Source: Streptomyces sp. JJ66
GTDB lineage: Bacteria > Actinomycetota > Actinomycetes > Streptomycetales > Streptomycetaceae
DNA: 64,000 bases
Direction of reading: 5' to 3'
NCBI RefSeq assembly: GCF_019303495.1
Contig: NZ_JAEVFI010000023.1
Coordinates: forward strand, 1 to 64,000
Positions 18,965 through 28,464 of the stretch are shown here, one piece after another. The stretch's first letter is position 1. Each line of letters starts with the position of its first letter. Position numbers and translations under genes: made by a program. Below the pieces are notes generated by a model, which ran no database searches, was not told the origin of the DNA, and worked only from the letters and a program-made list of their open reading frames with translations.

Positions 18965-18999
18965 CGCCGTGGTGGGGGAGCTTCGCCGTGGTGGGGGCG
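18962..18999. repeat. Tandem 18-bp duplication
   Basis: GCTTCGCCGTGGTGGGGG occurs twice with two bases between, directly behind the terminator. Part of a pattern of short tandem duplications in the window. Confidence 0.6.
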
Positions 19000-19282
19000 C
19001 GTGGCTCCGGCGCGGGCGCCCCGGGTGGCTTCTGGGGGGTGTGCGAGGTGGCTATTCCGCCTGCCGGAAGACGGTAGGGTGGGGCCCTCTCCGCGTCCCG
19101 CCCGTCACATCCGTACCGGCATCTTCCGGAAGCACGGTGTGGCGCGACAAGTTGTGCCGGAAAACGCGAAAACCTTTGACCGGTTTGCGCCCGGTATGTC
19201 CGGCCGGGAGTGTCCCGGTTTGCAGACCTCTAGGTGCCTATTCCCGATCGGTTCTGCGCGGATTTCTCGTCTGATTGACCTG
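19000..19282. other. Intergenic region upstream of the cold-shock gene
   Basis: About 280 bp without a plausible gene, ending at the promoter at 19283. Contains AT-richer patches but no further structure that I can name. Confidence 0.35.
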
Positions 19283-19310
19283 TTGCACAGGGCGTTCGGA
19301 CAGATACATT
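19283..19310 (+). promoter_or_regulatory. Promoter of the cold-shock gene
   Basis: TTGCAC and TACATT spaced 16 nt give a vegetative-type promoter. Transcription would begin near 19317, leaving a leader of about 105 nt before the ATG, as is common for cold-shock mRNAs. Confidence 0.5.
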
Positions 19311-19422
19311 CAGCGGCGGTCGACGCGTTCCGGCGCACACCCCCCCGACCCAGGGGGTGAACTCTGACCCGGGTCCGCGGAGTGCGGACTCGCGCAAAGG
19401 GCCAGTAATAGGGGAGTAAGGA

Positions 19423-19626
19423 ATGGCTCAGGGCACCGTCAAGTGGTTCAACGCGGAGAAGGGCTACGGCTTCATCGCGGTCGACGGTGGTGCGGACGTG
19501 TTCGTCCACTACAGCGCGATCCAGATGGACGGATACCGCACCCTTGAGGAAGGGCAGCGGGTCGAGTTCGAGATCTCGCAGGGACAGAAGGGCCCGCAGG
19601 CGGACATGGTTCGCCTGGGCGCCTGA
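19423..19626 (+). CDS. Cold-shock protein, CspA family
   Basis: A 67-aa single cold-shock domain with both RNA-binding motifs, KGYGFIAV (RNP1, residues ~14-21) and VFVHYSAI (RNP2, ~27-34). These proteins bind single-stranded RNA and DNA and melt mRNA structure. Start ATG has GGAGTAAGGA upstream. The gene is monocistronic: own promoter with a long leader and a perfect terminator at 19654. It lies just before groEL2, as in S. coelicolor. Confidence 0.95.
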   Translation: MAQGTVKWFNAEKGYGFIAVDGGADVFVHYSAIQMDGYRTLEEGQRVEFEISQGQKGPQADMVRLGA

Positions 19627-19653
19627 GCGGCGACCATCACCACCACGCGTCCG

Positions 19654-19684
19654 AAGGACCCCGCCGGTTACCGGCGGGGTCCTT
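19654..19684 (+). terminator. Terminator of the cold-shock gene
   Basis: Perfect 14-bp stem AAGGACCCCGCCGG / CCGGCGGGGTCCTT with a 3-nt loop. Confidence 0.85.
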
Positions 19685-19745
19685 CCGCGTCCCAGGGGCG
19701 CGGGTGCCGCCCGGTGCGGCGTTCGGTCCGGGCCGCCGCCCTGGG

Positions 19746-19781
19746 CAAGGGGCTGGTCCCGTGCAAGGGGCTGGTCCCGTG
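19746..19781. repeat. Perfect tandem 18-bp duplication
   Basis: CAAGGGGCTGGTCCCGTG is repeated head to tail without spacer, between the cold-shock terminator and the groEL2 promoter. Confidence 0.75.
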
Positions 19782-19838
19782 CACGGGTCTGACGCTGGCC
19801 CGGCCCGGCGCTCGACGCGACCGTAGTCCGCGACGCGC

Positions 19839-19900
19839 TTGCACTCGAAGGGGGCGAGTGCTAATCATGGGGCTTAGCACTCTGAAGGTGAGAGTGACAA
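19839..19900 (+). promoter_or_regulatory. groEL2 promoter covered by two CIRCE elements
   Basis: CIRCE 1: GCACTC-N9-GAGTGC (19841-19861, flanked TT / TAA). It coincides with a promoter, TTGCAC (19839-19844) and TAATCA (19862-19867) spaced 17 nt, so HrcA binding would block RNA polymerase. CIRCE 2: TTAGCACTC-N9-GAGTGACAA (19874-19900), with a weaker right half, lies just downstream. HrcA control of groEL2 through CIRCE is established in Streptomyces. Confidence 0.9.
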
Positions 19901-19920
19901 AACGAGGACCGGGTCGGTGA

Positions 19921-21651
<1,731 letters not shown>

Positions 21652-21685
21652 TCCGGCCCCGGCCTGGATCAGCGGTTCGCCCGCG

Positions 21686-21711
21686 GGGCGGCTCCCTTCC
21701 GGGAGCCGCCC
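21686..21711 (+). terminator. Terminator of groEL2
   Basis: Perfect 11-bp stem GGGCGGCTCCC / GGGAGCCGCCC with TTCC loop, 34 bp behind the stop. Confidence 0.85.
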
Positions 21712-22098
21712 TCTCGCGTTTCCGCCCAGGCCCCGCAGCCCCGTTGCTCCACCAGGCGGGGCAGCTGGGGGACCAGCGTGTACATGGCGACGGCTCTGCA
21801 TGCCCACGGCGTTGACGAAGCCCATCACGTCCTCGTTGAGCGGCCGGATGCCGTGACGGTGCGCACCCCCGCTGGCAGGCCGACTCGTGCTCGGGTCCGA
21901 GCGCGGCAAGGCCCCCCTCAGGGCGGCTCATTGTGTGACAAGTCGCACAATGTTAACGGGTGTTCAGGTGTGCGGGGTGGACGGTAGATTCCCGGAAGCC
22001 CGAAAACCGGTGGCGTCCGGGTGCGTGATCCGCTCGCTGTGCCACTGGGGACGGAACCCGAGATCCACGCCCCCACAGGACGGACCACCCCCACCGTC
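21712..22098. other. Intergenic region before the symporter gene
   Basis: About 390 bp. A minus-strand frame around 21750-21880 reads HGIRPLNEDVMGFVNAVG, which looks protein-like but is short and unrecognised. The AT-richer stretch at 21926-21965 (TTGTGTGACAAGTCGCACAA, then TGTTAACGGGTGT) likely holds the symporter promoter. Confidence 0.35.
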
Positions 22099-23553
22099 AT
22101 GAGCACGCTCGAAGCCTTCGTCGTTGATCTGAACGACGTCTTCTGGACGTATCTGCTGATCCCGCTCGTCGCTGTCGCGGGCCTGTACTTCACGTTCCGC
22201 TCGCGCGGGGCGCAGCTGCGGCTCTTCCCGGACATGCTCCGGGTCTTCAAGGCCAAGACGACCGGTGGGGTGTCCCCCTTCGGCGCGTTCACCATCTCCG
22301 CCGCCGCTCGCATCGGTACCGGCAACGTCGCGGGGGTGGCCACGGCCATCACGCTCGGTGGGCCCGGGGCCGTCTTCTGGATGTGGATGATGGCGCTCAT
22401 CGGCGGCGCGTCGGCGTTCGTCGAGTCGGTGCTCGCGCAGCTGTACAAGGCGCGCGGCAGGCAGCCGGGCACCTACCGGGGCGGTCCGGCGTACTACATG
22501 GAGCGGGCACTCGGGAAGCGCTGGCTCGGTGTGCTGTTCGCCGTGCTCATCACGCTGACGTTCGGCTTCGTGCTGACGGCCGTGCAGTCCAACACCATCG
22601 CCGTCGCGGTGGACGGCTCGCTGGACGTCGGGGCGGGCTGGTTCTCCCCGGTGCTGGGCATCAGCCTGGCCGCGCTGCTCGCGCTGACCGTCTTCTTCGG
22701 CGTCAAGCGGCTGGCGGCCGTGACGAGTGCGCTGGTGCCCGTCATGGCGGGCCTGTACCTGGTGCTCGGTGCCGTGATCGTCGCGCTGAACGCCGACATG
22801 GTGCCCGGGATGCTGGCCGACATCGTCGGCGGCGCCTTCGGCTTCCGCGAGGTCGCGGGCGGTGCCATCGGTACGGCGATTCTCCAGGGTGTGCGGCGCG
22901 GCATGTTCTCCAACGAGGCGGGCATGGGCTCCTCGCCCAACGCCGCGGCGGCCGCGGAGACCTCGCACCCGGTCAAGCAGGGCCTCGTGCAGACCTTCGG
23001 CGTCTACTTCGACACCCTGATCGTGTGCACCATCACGGCGTTCGTCGTGCTCAGCGCCAACCCGACCCTGGGCCAGCGCGGCAGCGCGGACGTCACACAG
23101 ACCGCGTTCGCCGAGACGCTCGGGGCGTGGGGCGGGCACGCGCTGACGGTCATCGTCTTCCTGCTCGCGTTCAGCTCGATGATCGGCAACTACTACTACG
23201 GCGAGTCGAACGTCCGGTTCCTCACCGGCTCCGACCGCGTCATGACCGCCTACCGTGGCGCCGTCCTGCTGTGCGTGGCCCTGGGCGCCATGGGCTCGGT
23301 GAAGCTGGTGTGGAGCCTGGGTGACATCACGATGGGCGCCATGGCCATGGTGAACCTGCTGTCGATCCTGCCGCTGTCGGTGATCGCCTTCAAGCTCCTG
23401 GCCGACTACCAGGCCCAGCGCCGCGCGGGCCTCGACCCGGTGTTCACCCGCGACCGCATCCCGGGCCTGACCGGCGTCGAGTGCTGGGACCCGGCGGAAA
23501 CCCCCACCCCGGCCGCCCCCGCACACCAGACCACCCCGGCGGCCGACCGCTGA
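22099..23553 (+). CDS. Sodium:alanine symporter, AGCS family
   Basis: A 484-aa integral membrane protein with about ten or eleven hydrophobic helices. AGCS signatures are FGAFTISAAARIGTGNVAG near residues 56-74, then GGPGAVFWMW and the discontinuous-helix motif GMFSNEAGMGSSPNAAA near 268-284. These transporters take up alanine or glycine with Na+ (or H+). A Pro/Ala-rich cytoplasmic tail closes the protein. ATG 22099 begins a typical MSTLEAFV N-terminus; the ribosome site is weak. Terminator follows at 23573. Confidence 0.92.
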   Translation: MSTLEAFVVDLNDVFWTYLLIPLVAVAGLYFTFRSRGAQLRLFPDMLRVFKAKTTGGVSPFGAFTISAAARIGTGNVAGVATAITLGGPGAVFWMWMMALIGGASAFVESVLAQLYKARGRQPGTYRGGPAYYMERALGKRWLGVLFAVLITLTFGFVLTAVQSNTIAVAVDGSLDVGAGWFSPVLGISLAALLALTVFFGVKRLAAVTSALVPVMAGLYLVLGAVIVALNADMVPGMLADIVGGAFGFREVAGGAIGTAILQGVRRGMFSNEAGMGSSPNAAAAAETSHPVKQGLVQTFGVYFDTLIVCTITAFVVLSANPTLGQRGSADVTQTAFAETLGAWGGHALTVIVFLLAFSSMIGNYYYGESNVRFLTGSDRVMTAYRGAVLLCVALGAMGSVKLVWSLGDITMGAMAMVNLLSILPLSVIAFKLLADYQAQRRAGLDPVFTRDRIPGLTGVECWDPAETPTPAAPAHQTTPAADR

Positions 23554-23572
23554 CGGCCGCGAAATGACCCTG

Positions 23573-23607
23573 CCTGAGGGGTACCCCCGCCGGGGGTGCC
23601 CCTCAGG
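23573..23607 (+). terminator. Terminator of the symporter gene
   Basis: Long symmetrical hairpin: CCTGAGGGG ... CCCCTCAGG outside, CCCCC ... GGGGG inside, separated by a TA/TG internal mismatch. Confidence 0.85.
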
Positions 23608-23636
23608 TATGTGTTGCCTCCGCTCTCCAGGGCATT

Positions 23637-23663
23637 GTGTACACAGTGTCTACTAGCTACACT
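23637..23663 (+). promoter_or_regulatory. Candidate autoregulatory operator of toxin-antitoxin pair 1
   Basis: Perfect palindrome GTGTACAC at 23637-23644, followed by the inverted repeat AGTGT ... ACACT (23645-23663). It lies 7-33 bp before the antitoxin ATG. The 8-bp palindrome is also present twice before toxin-antitoxin pair 2. Confidence 0.55.
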
Positions 23664-23669
23664 TTGCCT

Positions 23670-23924
23670 ATGGAAGAGTTGAGGGAACCGGTGCGCGAAG
23701 CGCGTGCCCACTTCGGTGATGTCATCGACCGAGCCCTGCGGGACGAGACCACGGTGATCACGCGCAACGGCAAGGAGGTGGCGGCTGTCGTCTCGATGGA
23801 TTCCTTCCGCAAGTTCCGGCTACTGGAAGACGAAGCCGACCGACGGGCTATCGCCGACTCCGTGGACGAGCCGACCTATAGCTTCGAGGAAGTTCTACGC
23901 GAGACGCTGGAACGCCCTGAGTGA
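23670..23924 (+). CDS. Phd/YefM-type antitoxin
   Basis: An 84-aa antitoxin. The DNA-binding Phd/YefM fold spans residues 1-45 (VREARAHFGDVIDRALRDE, then TVITRNGKEVAAVVSMDSF). An acidic helical C-terminus (EDEADRRAIADSVDEPTYSFEEVL) follows and would neutralise the toxin. It would repress its own operon together with the toxin. ATG 23670 is used; the DNA just upstream is AT-rich and holds the operator, so the mRNA may have almost no leader. It overlaps the toxin start by 4 nt (GTGA). Confidence 0.88.
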   Translation: MEELREPVREARAHFGDVIDRALRDETTVITRNGKEVAAVVSMDSFRKFRLLEDEADRRAIADSVDEPTYSFEEVLRETLERPE

Positions 23925-24187
23925 AGTACCAGATCCGTTTCACCCAGCGAGCCCGAAATCAGTTGCGAGGGATCAGCAAGACGGTCGCGATGCGCATTCT
24001 GCGGAAGCTGACCGAACTGCTCGATGACCCGTATGGCCTGGACACCACTGCCCTGGTCGGTTCTGAGGCCGATGAACGCCGCTTGCGTGTGGGTGACTAC
24101 CGCGTGGTGTACACCGTGGATGACGGTCGGCTCGTCGTCCAGGTGGTGCGGGTCGGCCATCGCAGCGAGGTGTACCGGGGGCGGTAG
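23921..24187 (+). CDS. RelE/ParE-superfamily toxin
   Basis: An 88-aa toxin, YQIRFTQRARNQLRGISKTVAMRIL at the N-terminus and RLRVGDYRVVYTVDDGRLVVQVV ending in GHRSEVYRG. This is the RelE layout, in which the C-terminal Arg and Tyr act in mRNA cleavage on the ribosome. Translationally coupled to the antitoxin. It is homologous to the toxin at 49080 (shared VAMRIL, DPY, RLRVGxxRVVYT and RxxVYR blocks). Confidence 0.88.
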   Translation: MKYQIRFTQRARNQLRGISKTVAMRILRKLTELLDDPYGLDTTALVGSEADERRLRVGDYRVVYTVDDGRLVVQVVRVGHRSEVYRGR

Positions 24188-24355
24188 CCGGGTCGTGGGG
24201 CCGGGTGGGTTGAGACGGCTCCGGCAAGTGGGCCGCATGGCAGGCGTGGGTGTCCGCCGGGTGACGTAGTCCGTGTGGTGGGGCGGGTGGGGTGGGGGGA
24301 GGGTTGCGGGTGGGCGGGGTGCACGCCCACGGCTGGTTCGAGGTACGAGGTCCGC

Positions 24356-25882
24356 ATGCAGTCTCTGAGCCCGCTGCTCTCCGGTCAGCAGCAGGAACGT
24401 TTTCGCGTCGCGCTGCGGCAGCTCGACGCCCGGGGGGACCGGCCGGTGCTGTGGCTGGGCGGCACCGCCGTGGGATACGTGCTGCTCCAGCTCGTGCTCG
24501 TCGTCCCGGGGCTCGGGCTCGGATGGGACGAGACCGTCTACGTCAGCCAGGTGGACCCCCGCCACCCCGCCGCCTACCTCAGCGCCCCCCGGGCGCGGGG
24601 CATCAGTTACCTGGTGGCGCCCCTTCTCGCGGTGACGGGCTCCGAGACGGCGCTGCGGCTCTACCTGGCCGCCCTGTCCGGGCTGGCGCTGTTCCTCGCC
24701 CTGTGGGTGTGGCGCCACCTGCTGCCGCCGCCGGTGCTGGCCCTCGCCGGCGGGCTGTTCGCCACCTTGTGGATCAGCCTGTTCTACGGACCCCAGGTCA
24801 TGCCCAACCTGTGGGTGGCCCTCGCGGCGCTCGCCGCCGTCGGCTGCTTCCTGCGTGCCGGTGCCGACGCCGGTGACAGGGGCGCGCTGGTGGGGCTGGG
24901 GCTGACCCTCGCCGCCGTCGCGCTGCTGCGCCCGCCGGACGCCGCGTGGCTCGCGCTGCCGCTGGGTGTCGCCGCCCTGGTCGTGCCCGGCTGGCGGCGG
25001 GCGCGGCTGCTGGCGGCGCTCGTGCTCGGGCCGCTGGCCGGTGCCGCGCCGTGGGTCGCCGACGCGTACGCGGACTACGGCGGGCTGCTGGCCCGGCTGG
25101 AGCGGGCCAGCGAGATCCAGGGCGGCCTGGGCTGGAACCTGGCGTTCGCGGACCAGCTGTACGCGCAGGCGGGGCGGTCGCTGTGTCGGCCGTGCACCAT
25201 CGGCTGGGAGCAGCCGGTCACCGGCCTGTGGTGGCTGCTGCTGCCGCTGGCCGTCGGCTACGGGCTCGTCGTGGCGCTGCGGGCCCGGGGGGTGCGGCGC
25301 CGGTGGCGGGCGCCGGTGGTGCTGGCCACCGCCGTCGGCGGGACGCTGGCGGTGCCGTACCTGTTGCTGATCGACTACGCCGCGCCGCGCTTCCTGCTGC
25401 CCACGTACGCGCTGCTGGCCCTGCCCGTCGCCTTCGGCCTGGTGCGGCTGGTCACGGGCGGACGGCGCGGGCTGCGCCCCGTGGTCGCTGGCGTGCTGGT
25501 GCTCGCGCTCGCGGCCCACGTGGCGGTGCAGGTGGGCGTGGCGCGGGGTGCGGCGGCGCGCAGCGGTGCGGCGGGGGAGGCGGTCGCCGCGGTGGCGGCA
25601 GAGCTGAACCGGGCCGGGGTGCGGACGCCGTGCGTCGTCTCCGGGCACGACGCGGTACGGGTGGCGTACCGGGCGGGGTGCGCGTCGCGGCAGGCATCGG
25701 GGCACGACGAGTCGATCACGGTGGCCGGGCTGCGGGGGCTCGCGGAGCGGATGCCGGTGGCGGTGCTGGTGGCGGGCGGTGAGCGGGCGCCGGGGTATGC
25801 GCGGGGGTGGCGTGCGGTGCGGCTGCCGTCGTGGGCGTCGTCGCCGTCGTATGGGGCGTACGTGTCGCCTTCGGCGCGGTGA
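24356..25882 (+). CDS. Multi-pass membrane glycosyltransferase (GT-C/GT39-like)
   Basis: A 508-aa membrane protein with about ten to twelve hydrophobic helices and an acidic pair (WDET, residues 57-60) directly after the first helix. This is the pattern of GT-C enzymes using polyprenyl-phosphate sugars (PMT/ArnT-like). A soluble C-terminal domain starts near residue 420. The acceptor is unknown; envelope glycan or protein mannosylation is possible. ATG 24356 with an AGG-containing site upstream is chosen; earlier frames are Gly/Trp-rich non-coding. It is a single gene, convergent with the STAS gene. Confidence 0.75.
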   Translation: MQSLSPLLSGQQQERFRVALRQLDARGDRPVLWLGGTAVGYVLLQLVLVVPGLGLGWDETVYVSQVDPRHPAAYLSAPRARGISYLVAPLLAVTGSETALRLYLAALSGLALFLALWVWRHLLPPPVLALAGGLFATLWISLFYGPQVMPNLWVALAALAAVGCFLRAGADAGDRGALVGLGLTLAAVALLRPPDAAWLALPLGVAALVVPGWRRARLLAALVLGPLAGAAPWVADAYADYGGLLARLERASEIQGGLGWNLAFADQLYAQAGRSLCRPCTIGWEQPVTGLWWLLLPLAVGYGLVVALRARGVRRRWRAPVVLATAVGGTLAVPYLLLIDYAAPRFLLPTYALLALPVAFGLVRLVTGGRRGLRPVVAGVLVLALAAHVAVQVGVARGAAARSGAAGEAVAAVAAELNRAGVRTPCVVSGHDAVRVAYRAGCASRQASGHDESITVAGLRGLAERMPVAVLVAGGERAPGYARGWRAVRLPSWASSPSYGAYVSPSAR

Positions 25883-25981
25883 GGTTGCCTGTGGCCCTCC
25901 CCCTCGGCGAAACCCCGTAGCGGTGACCCCCGGGACTCCGGGTTTCCCGCTGGGCGGGGGCGTCGCCTCCGGCTGTGGTGC

Positions 25982-26398
25982 TCAGGCTCCGGAGGGGCTG
26001 GAGTGCGGGGCGGGGGGCCAGGGCGGGCGCAGGTCCGCGGGGACGGCGGTGATGGCTTCGCCGGGGGTGGGGAAGCAGCGGAACAGGTGCCGGGTGCCGG
26101 TGAGGGCGAACAGCTCCATGATGCGGCTGCCCACCCCGGCGAGCAGCAGTGAGCCGTTCAGACGGCGGCACAGCCAGTTCACCGAGAGCAGGCAGTTCAG
26201 GCCGCGGGAGTCGCAGAAGGACAGCGCGGTGAGGTCCAGGAGCAGGTGGTGGCGGCCGTCGTCCACCAGATCGCCGGCGCGGCGCAGGAGCTGCTGCTCG
26301 GTGGAGACGTCGAGCTTGCCCGCGACGCGCAGCATCGCACAGCCCTCGGTGCGGACGACGTCCGTGAGGGTCAGTCGGTCGGTGTCGCTCAGCACCAT
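25982..26398 (-). CDS. STAS-domain anti-sigma-factor antagonist
   Basis: A 138-aa SpoIIAA/RsbV-like protein. The STAS core (residues ~15-110) includes the phosphorylatable serine in FCDSRGLN (Ser64) and the strand MLRVAGKLDVSTEQQLL. Unphosphorylated antagonists bind an anti-sigma kinase and free the sigma factor. The C-terminus is a proline-rich tail. A HATPase gene of the right type lies 36 bp upstream on the same strand, so the two form an antagonist/kinase pair, and PP2C phosphatases that could dephosphorylate Ser64 are divergently encoded. Confidence 0.9.
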   Translation of the reverse strand: MVLSDTDRLTLTDVVRTEGCAMLRVAGKLDVSTEQQLLRRAGDLVDDGRHHLLLDLTALSFCDSRGLNCLLSVNWLCRRLNGSLLLAGVGSRIMELFALTGTRHLFRCFPTPGEAITAVPADLRPPWPPAPHSSPSGA

Positions 26399-26434
26399 CG
26401 GCTCCGTTACTGGATACGTGTTCGCACCCCCAAG

Positions 26435-26866
26435 CTAACCCGCGGGCGCGACGGCCGCCGACGCCAGCCCGGTGTGACAGGGGACGTCGGCCCACACGCG
26501 TTTGCCCGGGCCGTGGGGTTCGACGCCCCAGCGGCTGGCGAGGCGTTCGAGTATCTGCAGGCCCAGCCCGCCGGTGCCGGAGGTGACGTCGGGTGTGCGG
26601 CGCACCGGGGGCAGCGGGCTGGCGTCGGCCACGGCGACCTCCACGCCATGGCCGGACGGGCGCAGGCGCAGGCAGGCATCGCTGTCGGCGTGCCGGTGGG
26701 CGTTGGTGACCATTTCCGTGACCAGGAGCACCACGACGTCCACCCCCTCGGTGTCGCAGCCCCACCGGCGCAGTGTTGCCCGCACCAGGTCCCGGGCCCG
26801 GGCGAAGGCACCGGGTGCCCGGGGAACGTCCCAGGTGAGGACGGGCGCTTCGGACGCGGGTTTCAT
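26435..26866 (-). CDS. SpoIIAB/RsbW-like ATP-binding serine kinase
   Basis: A 143-aa HATPase_c protein. The N box is VVLLVTEMVTNAHRHA near residues 44-59, the G1 box is altered (EVAVADASP near 73-81), and G2 is TGGLGLQILERLASRWG near 97-113. The block GPGKRVWADVP ends the domain. Such Streptomyces proteins serve as anti-sigma kinases in partner-switching systems. ATG 26866 has a GGGGGG-rich site upstream. It shares its upstream region, which contains the palindrome at 27063, with the divergent phosphatase operon. Confidence 0.88.
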   Translation of the reverse strand: MKPASEAPVLTWDVPRAPGAFARARDLVRATLRRWGCDTEGVDVVVLLVTEMVTNAHRHADSDACLRLRPSGHGVEVAVADASPLPPVRRTPDVTSGTGGLGLQILERLASRWGVEPHGPGKRVWADVPCHTGLASAAVAPAG

Positions 26867-26934
26867 TCCGCAGCCCCCCTTCCGCGTGGAGTGTGCTTGT
26901 GGTTGCGGCTTCCCGGCGCTGGGGGCGGCAAACC

Positions 26935-27030
26935 GGGGGAGGAGGGCGGGAGCGGTGTGCGGAGGGTGGGAGCGGCGCGCGGGAGGAAGAGGGGACGGGG
27001 GCCGGGGTTGGGGCGCGAAGCAGGGGGTCG
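26935..27030. other. Purine-rich upstream stretch
   Basis: On the plus strand about 85% G and A with repeated GGGAGG/GGGAGC units, between the two divergent signalling genes. No gene. Confidence 0.4.
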
Positions 27031-27062
27031 GGTGTGCGGCGTGGACGGCCGCTGCAATTATT

Positions 27063-27095
27063 CGCTTGCGGCAAGTATCCTCCTTGCCGCAAGCG
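27063..27095. promoter_or_regulatory. Perfect 13-bp inverted repeat in the divergent signalling promoter region
   Basis: CGCTTGCGGCAAG and CTTGCCGCAAGCG are exact reverse complements, separated by TATCCTC. Each arm contains CTTGCGGCAAG, itself a palindrome around one base. It lies 44 bp before the phosphatase start and 197 bp before the HATPase start. From memory, the core resembles the rifamycin-associated element of actinomycetes. A cruciform or terminator function is less likely, because it lies upstream of both genes. Confidence 0.6.
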
Positions 27096-27138
27096 CGTCG
27101 GCAGGCGTCGGCGTCCAGGGATATCGGAGGTGGGGGCT

Positions 27139-28464
27139 GTGACGGAGACCGTCGGCGTGCCCGATCCGGACGAGCTCGCGGTGCGGGTCGCCGCGAGCCG
27201 GATGCCGGGCCTGGACGCGGAGGTGACCGCGCCCGGTGACGCCACGGAGCGGCTGTCCGAGGTGCCCGTGCCCGAGCTGCCCGTGCCCGAGGCACCTGTG
27301 CCCGAAGTGCTGCTGGTCGAGGACGACGACGGCGACGCGCTGCTGGTCGAGGAGCTGCTGCTGGACAGCGGCGTCACCGTGCGGCTCAGCCGGGCCCGCT
27401 CGCTCGCCGACGCCAAGGCCGTGCTCGTTGACGTCCCCGAGCCGCACTGTGTGCTGCTGGACCTGCACCTGCCGGACGGGCAGGGCGTGGACGTCGTGCA
27501 GCAGATGCTCGGGCTCGCGCCGCGCGCGGCGGTGGTGGTGCTGACCGGCCTGGCCGAGGAGGACGCCGGGCTGGCCGCGGTCACCGCGGGCGCCCAGGAC
27601 TACCTGGTCAAGGGCCTGTTCGAGCCCGCGCTGCTGGGCCGCGCGATCCGCTACGCCATCCAGCGCCGGCAAATAGAACAGGCGACGGCCGCCCTCCAGG
27701 CCAGCCAGCTGCGGGCGCAGGAGAACCGGCGGCTGGAGCGCGGTCTGCTCCCGTCTCCGCTGCTGCGCAGCCGCGCGGTGGACGTGGTGGCCCGCTACGA
27801 GCCGGGCCGTGAGCAGGCGCTGCTGGGCGGCGACTTCTACGACGTGGTCGCCACCGCCGACGGCACCGTGCACGCGGTGATCGGCGACGTCTCCGGGCAC
27901 GGGCCGGACGAGGCGGCGCTCGGAGTGTGCCTGCGGGTGGCGTGGCGCTCGTTCACGCTGGCCGGGGCGAGCGGGCCTGAGGTGCTGCGGCTGATGCAGG
28001 AGCTGTTGGTCGCCGAGCGGACGCGGCCGGAGATCTTCGCCACCGTCACCACCGTCGAGCTGGCGCCCGCCCGGGGCACGGCGCGGGTGATCCGGGCCGG
28101 GCACCCGCCGCTGTTCCTGCGGGACGCGGACCGGGGCGCCGTGGAGCTGCTGGACCCGGACACCGGTCCCGCGCTCGGCCTGCTGCCCGAGGAGCTGGCG
28201 GTCTGGCCCGTGCGGGAGCGACCGCTGCCGTCCGCCGGGGCGCTGGTGCTGTTCACCGACGGCCTGTTCGAGGGCCGGTGCGGGCCGCGCGGCGAGCGGC
28301 TGGGCGAGCTCGGTCTGCTGGAGCTGGCCCGCGACCTGGCGGGGCTGCCCGGCGCCGAGTTCGTGCCCGCCCTGATCCACCGCACCCGCTCACTGTCCGA
28401 GGAGCACGGCGGGCACAGCGATGACATAGCCGTCGTCCACCTGGAATGGAAGCCCAGCGCGTGA
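27139..28464 (+). CDS. Response regulator with PP2C (SpoIIE/RsbU) phosphatase output
   Basis: A 441-aa protein. An N-terminal segment with PVPE repeats (residues ~43-57) precedes a receiver domain (58-175; acidic pocket EDDDGD, phosphoacceptor Asp108 in LLDLHLP, Lys158). A coiled linker (176-205) leads to a PP2C domain with intact metal motifs GGDFYDV (230), GDVSGHG (249), FTDGLFE and SDDIAVV. It should dephosphorylate an STAS antagonist when its receiver is phosphorylated. GTG 27139 follows GGAGGTG. It overlaps the histidine kinase gene (GTGA), so kinase and phosphatase are made together. Confidence 0.92.
   Translation: MTETVGVPDPDELAVRVAASRMPGLDAEVTAPGDATERLSEVPVPELPVPEAPVPEVLLVEDDDGDALLVEELLLDSGVTVRLSRARSLADAKAVLVDVPEPHCVLLDLHLPDGQGVDVVQQMLGLAPRAAVVVLTGLAEEDAGLAAVTAGAQDYLVKGLFEPALLGRAIRYAIQRRQIEQATAALQASQLRAQENRRLERGLLPSPLLRSRAVDVVARYEPGREQALLGGDFYDVVATADGTVHAVIGDVSGHGPDEAALGVCLRVAWRSFTLAGASGPEVLRLMQELLVAERTRPEIFATVTTVELAPARGTARVIRAGHPPLFLRDADRGAVELLDPDTGPALGLLPEELAVWPVRERPLPSAGALVLFTDGLFEGRCGPRGERLGELGLLELARDLAGLPGAEFVPALIHRTRSLSEEHGGHSDDIAVVHLEWKPSA

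Noticed and set aside
21750..21880. Minus-strand frame reading HGIRPLNEDVMGFVNAVG
   Set aside because: Looks protein-like but has no ribosome site and no recognised family; left as unexplained intergenic sequence.
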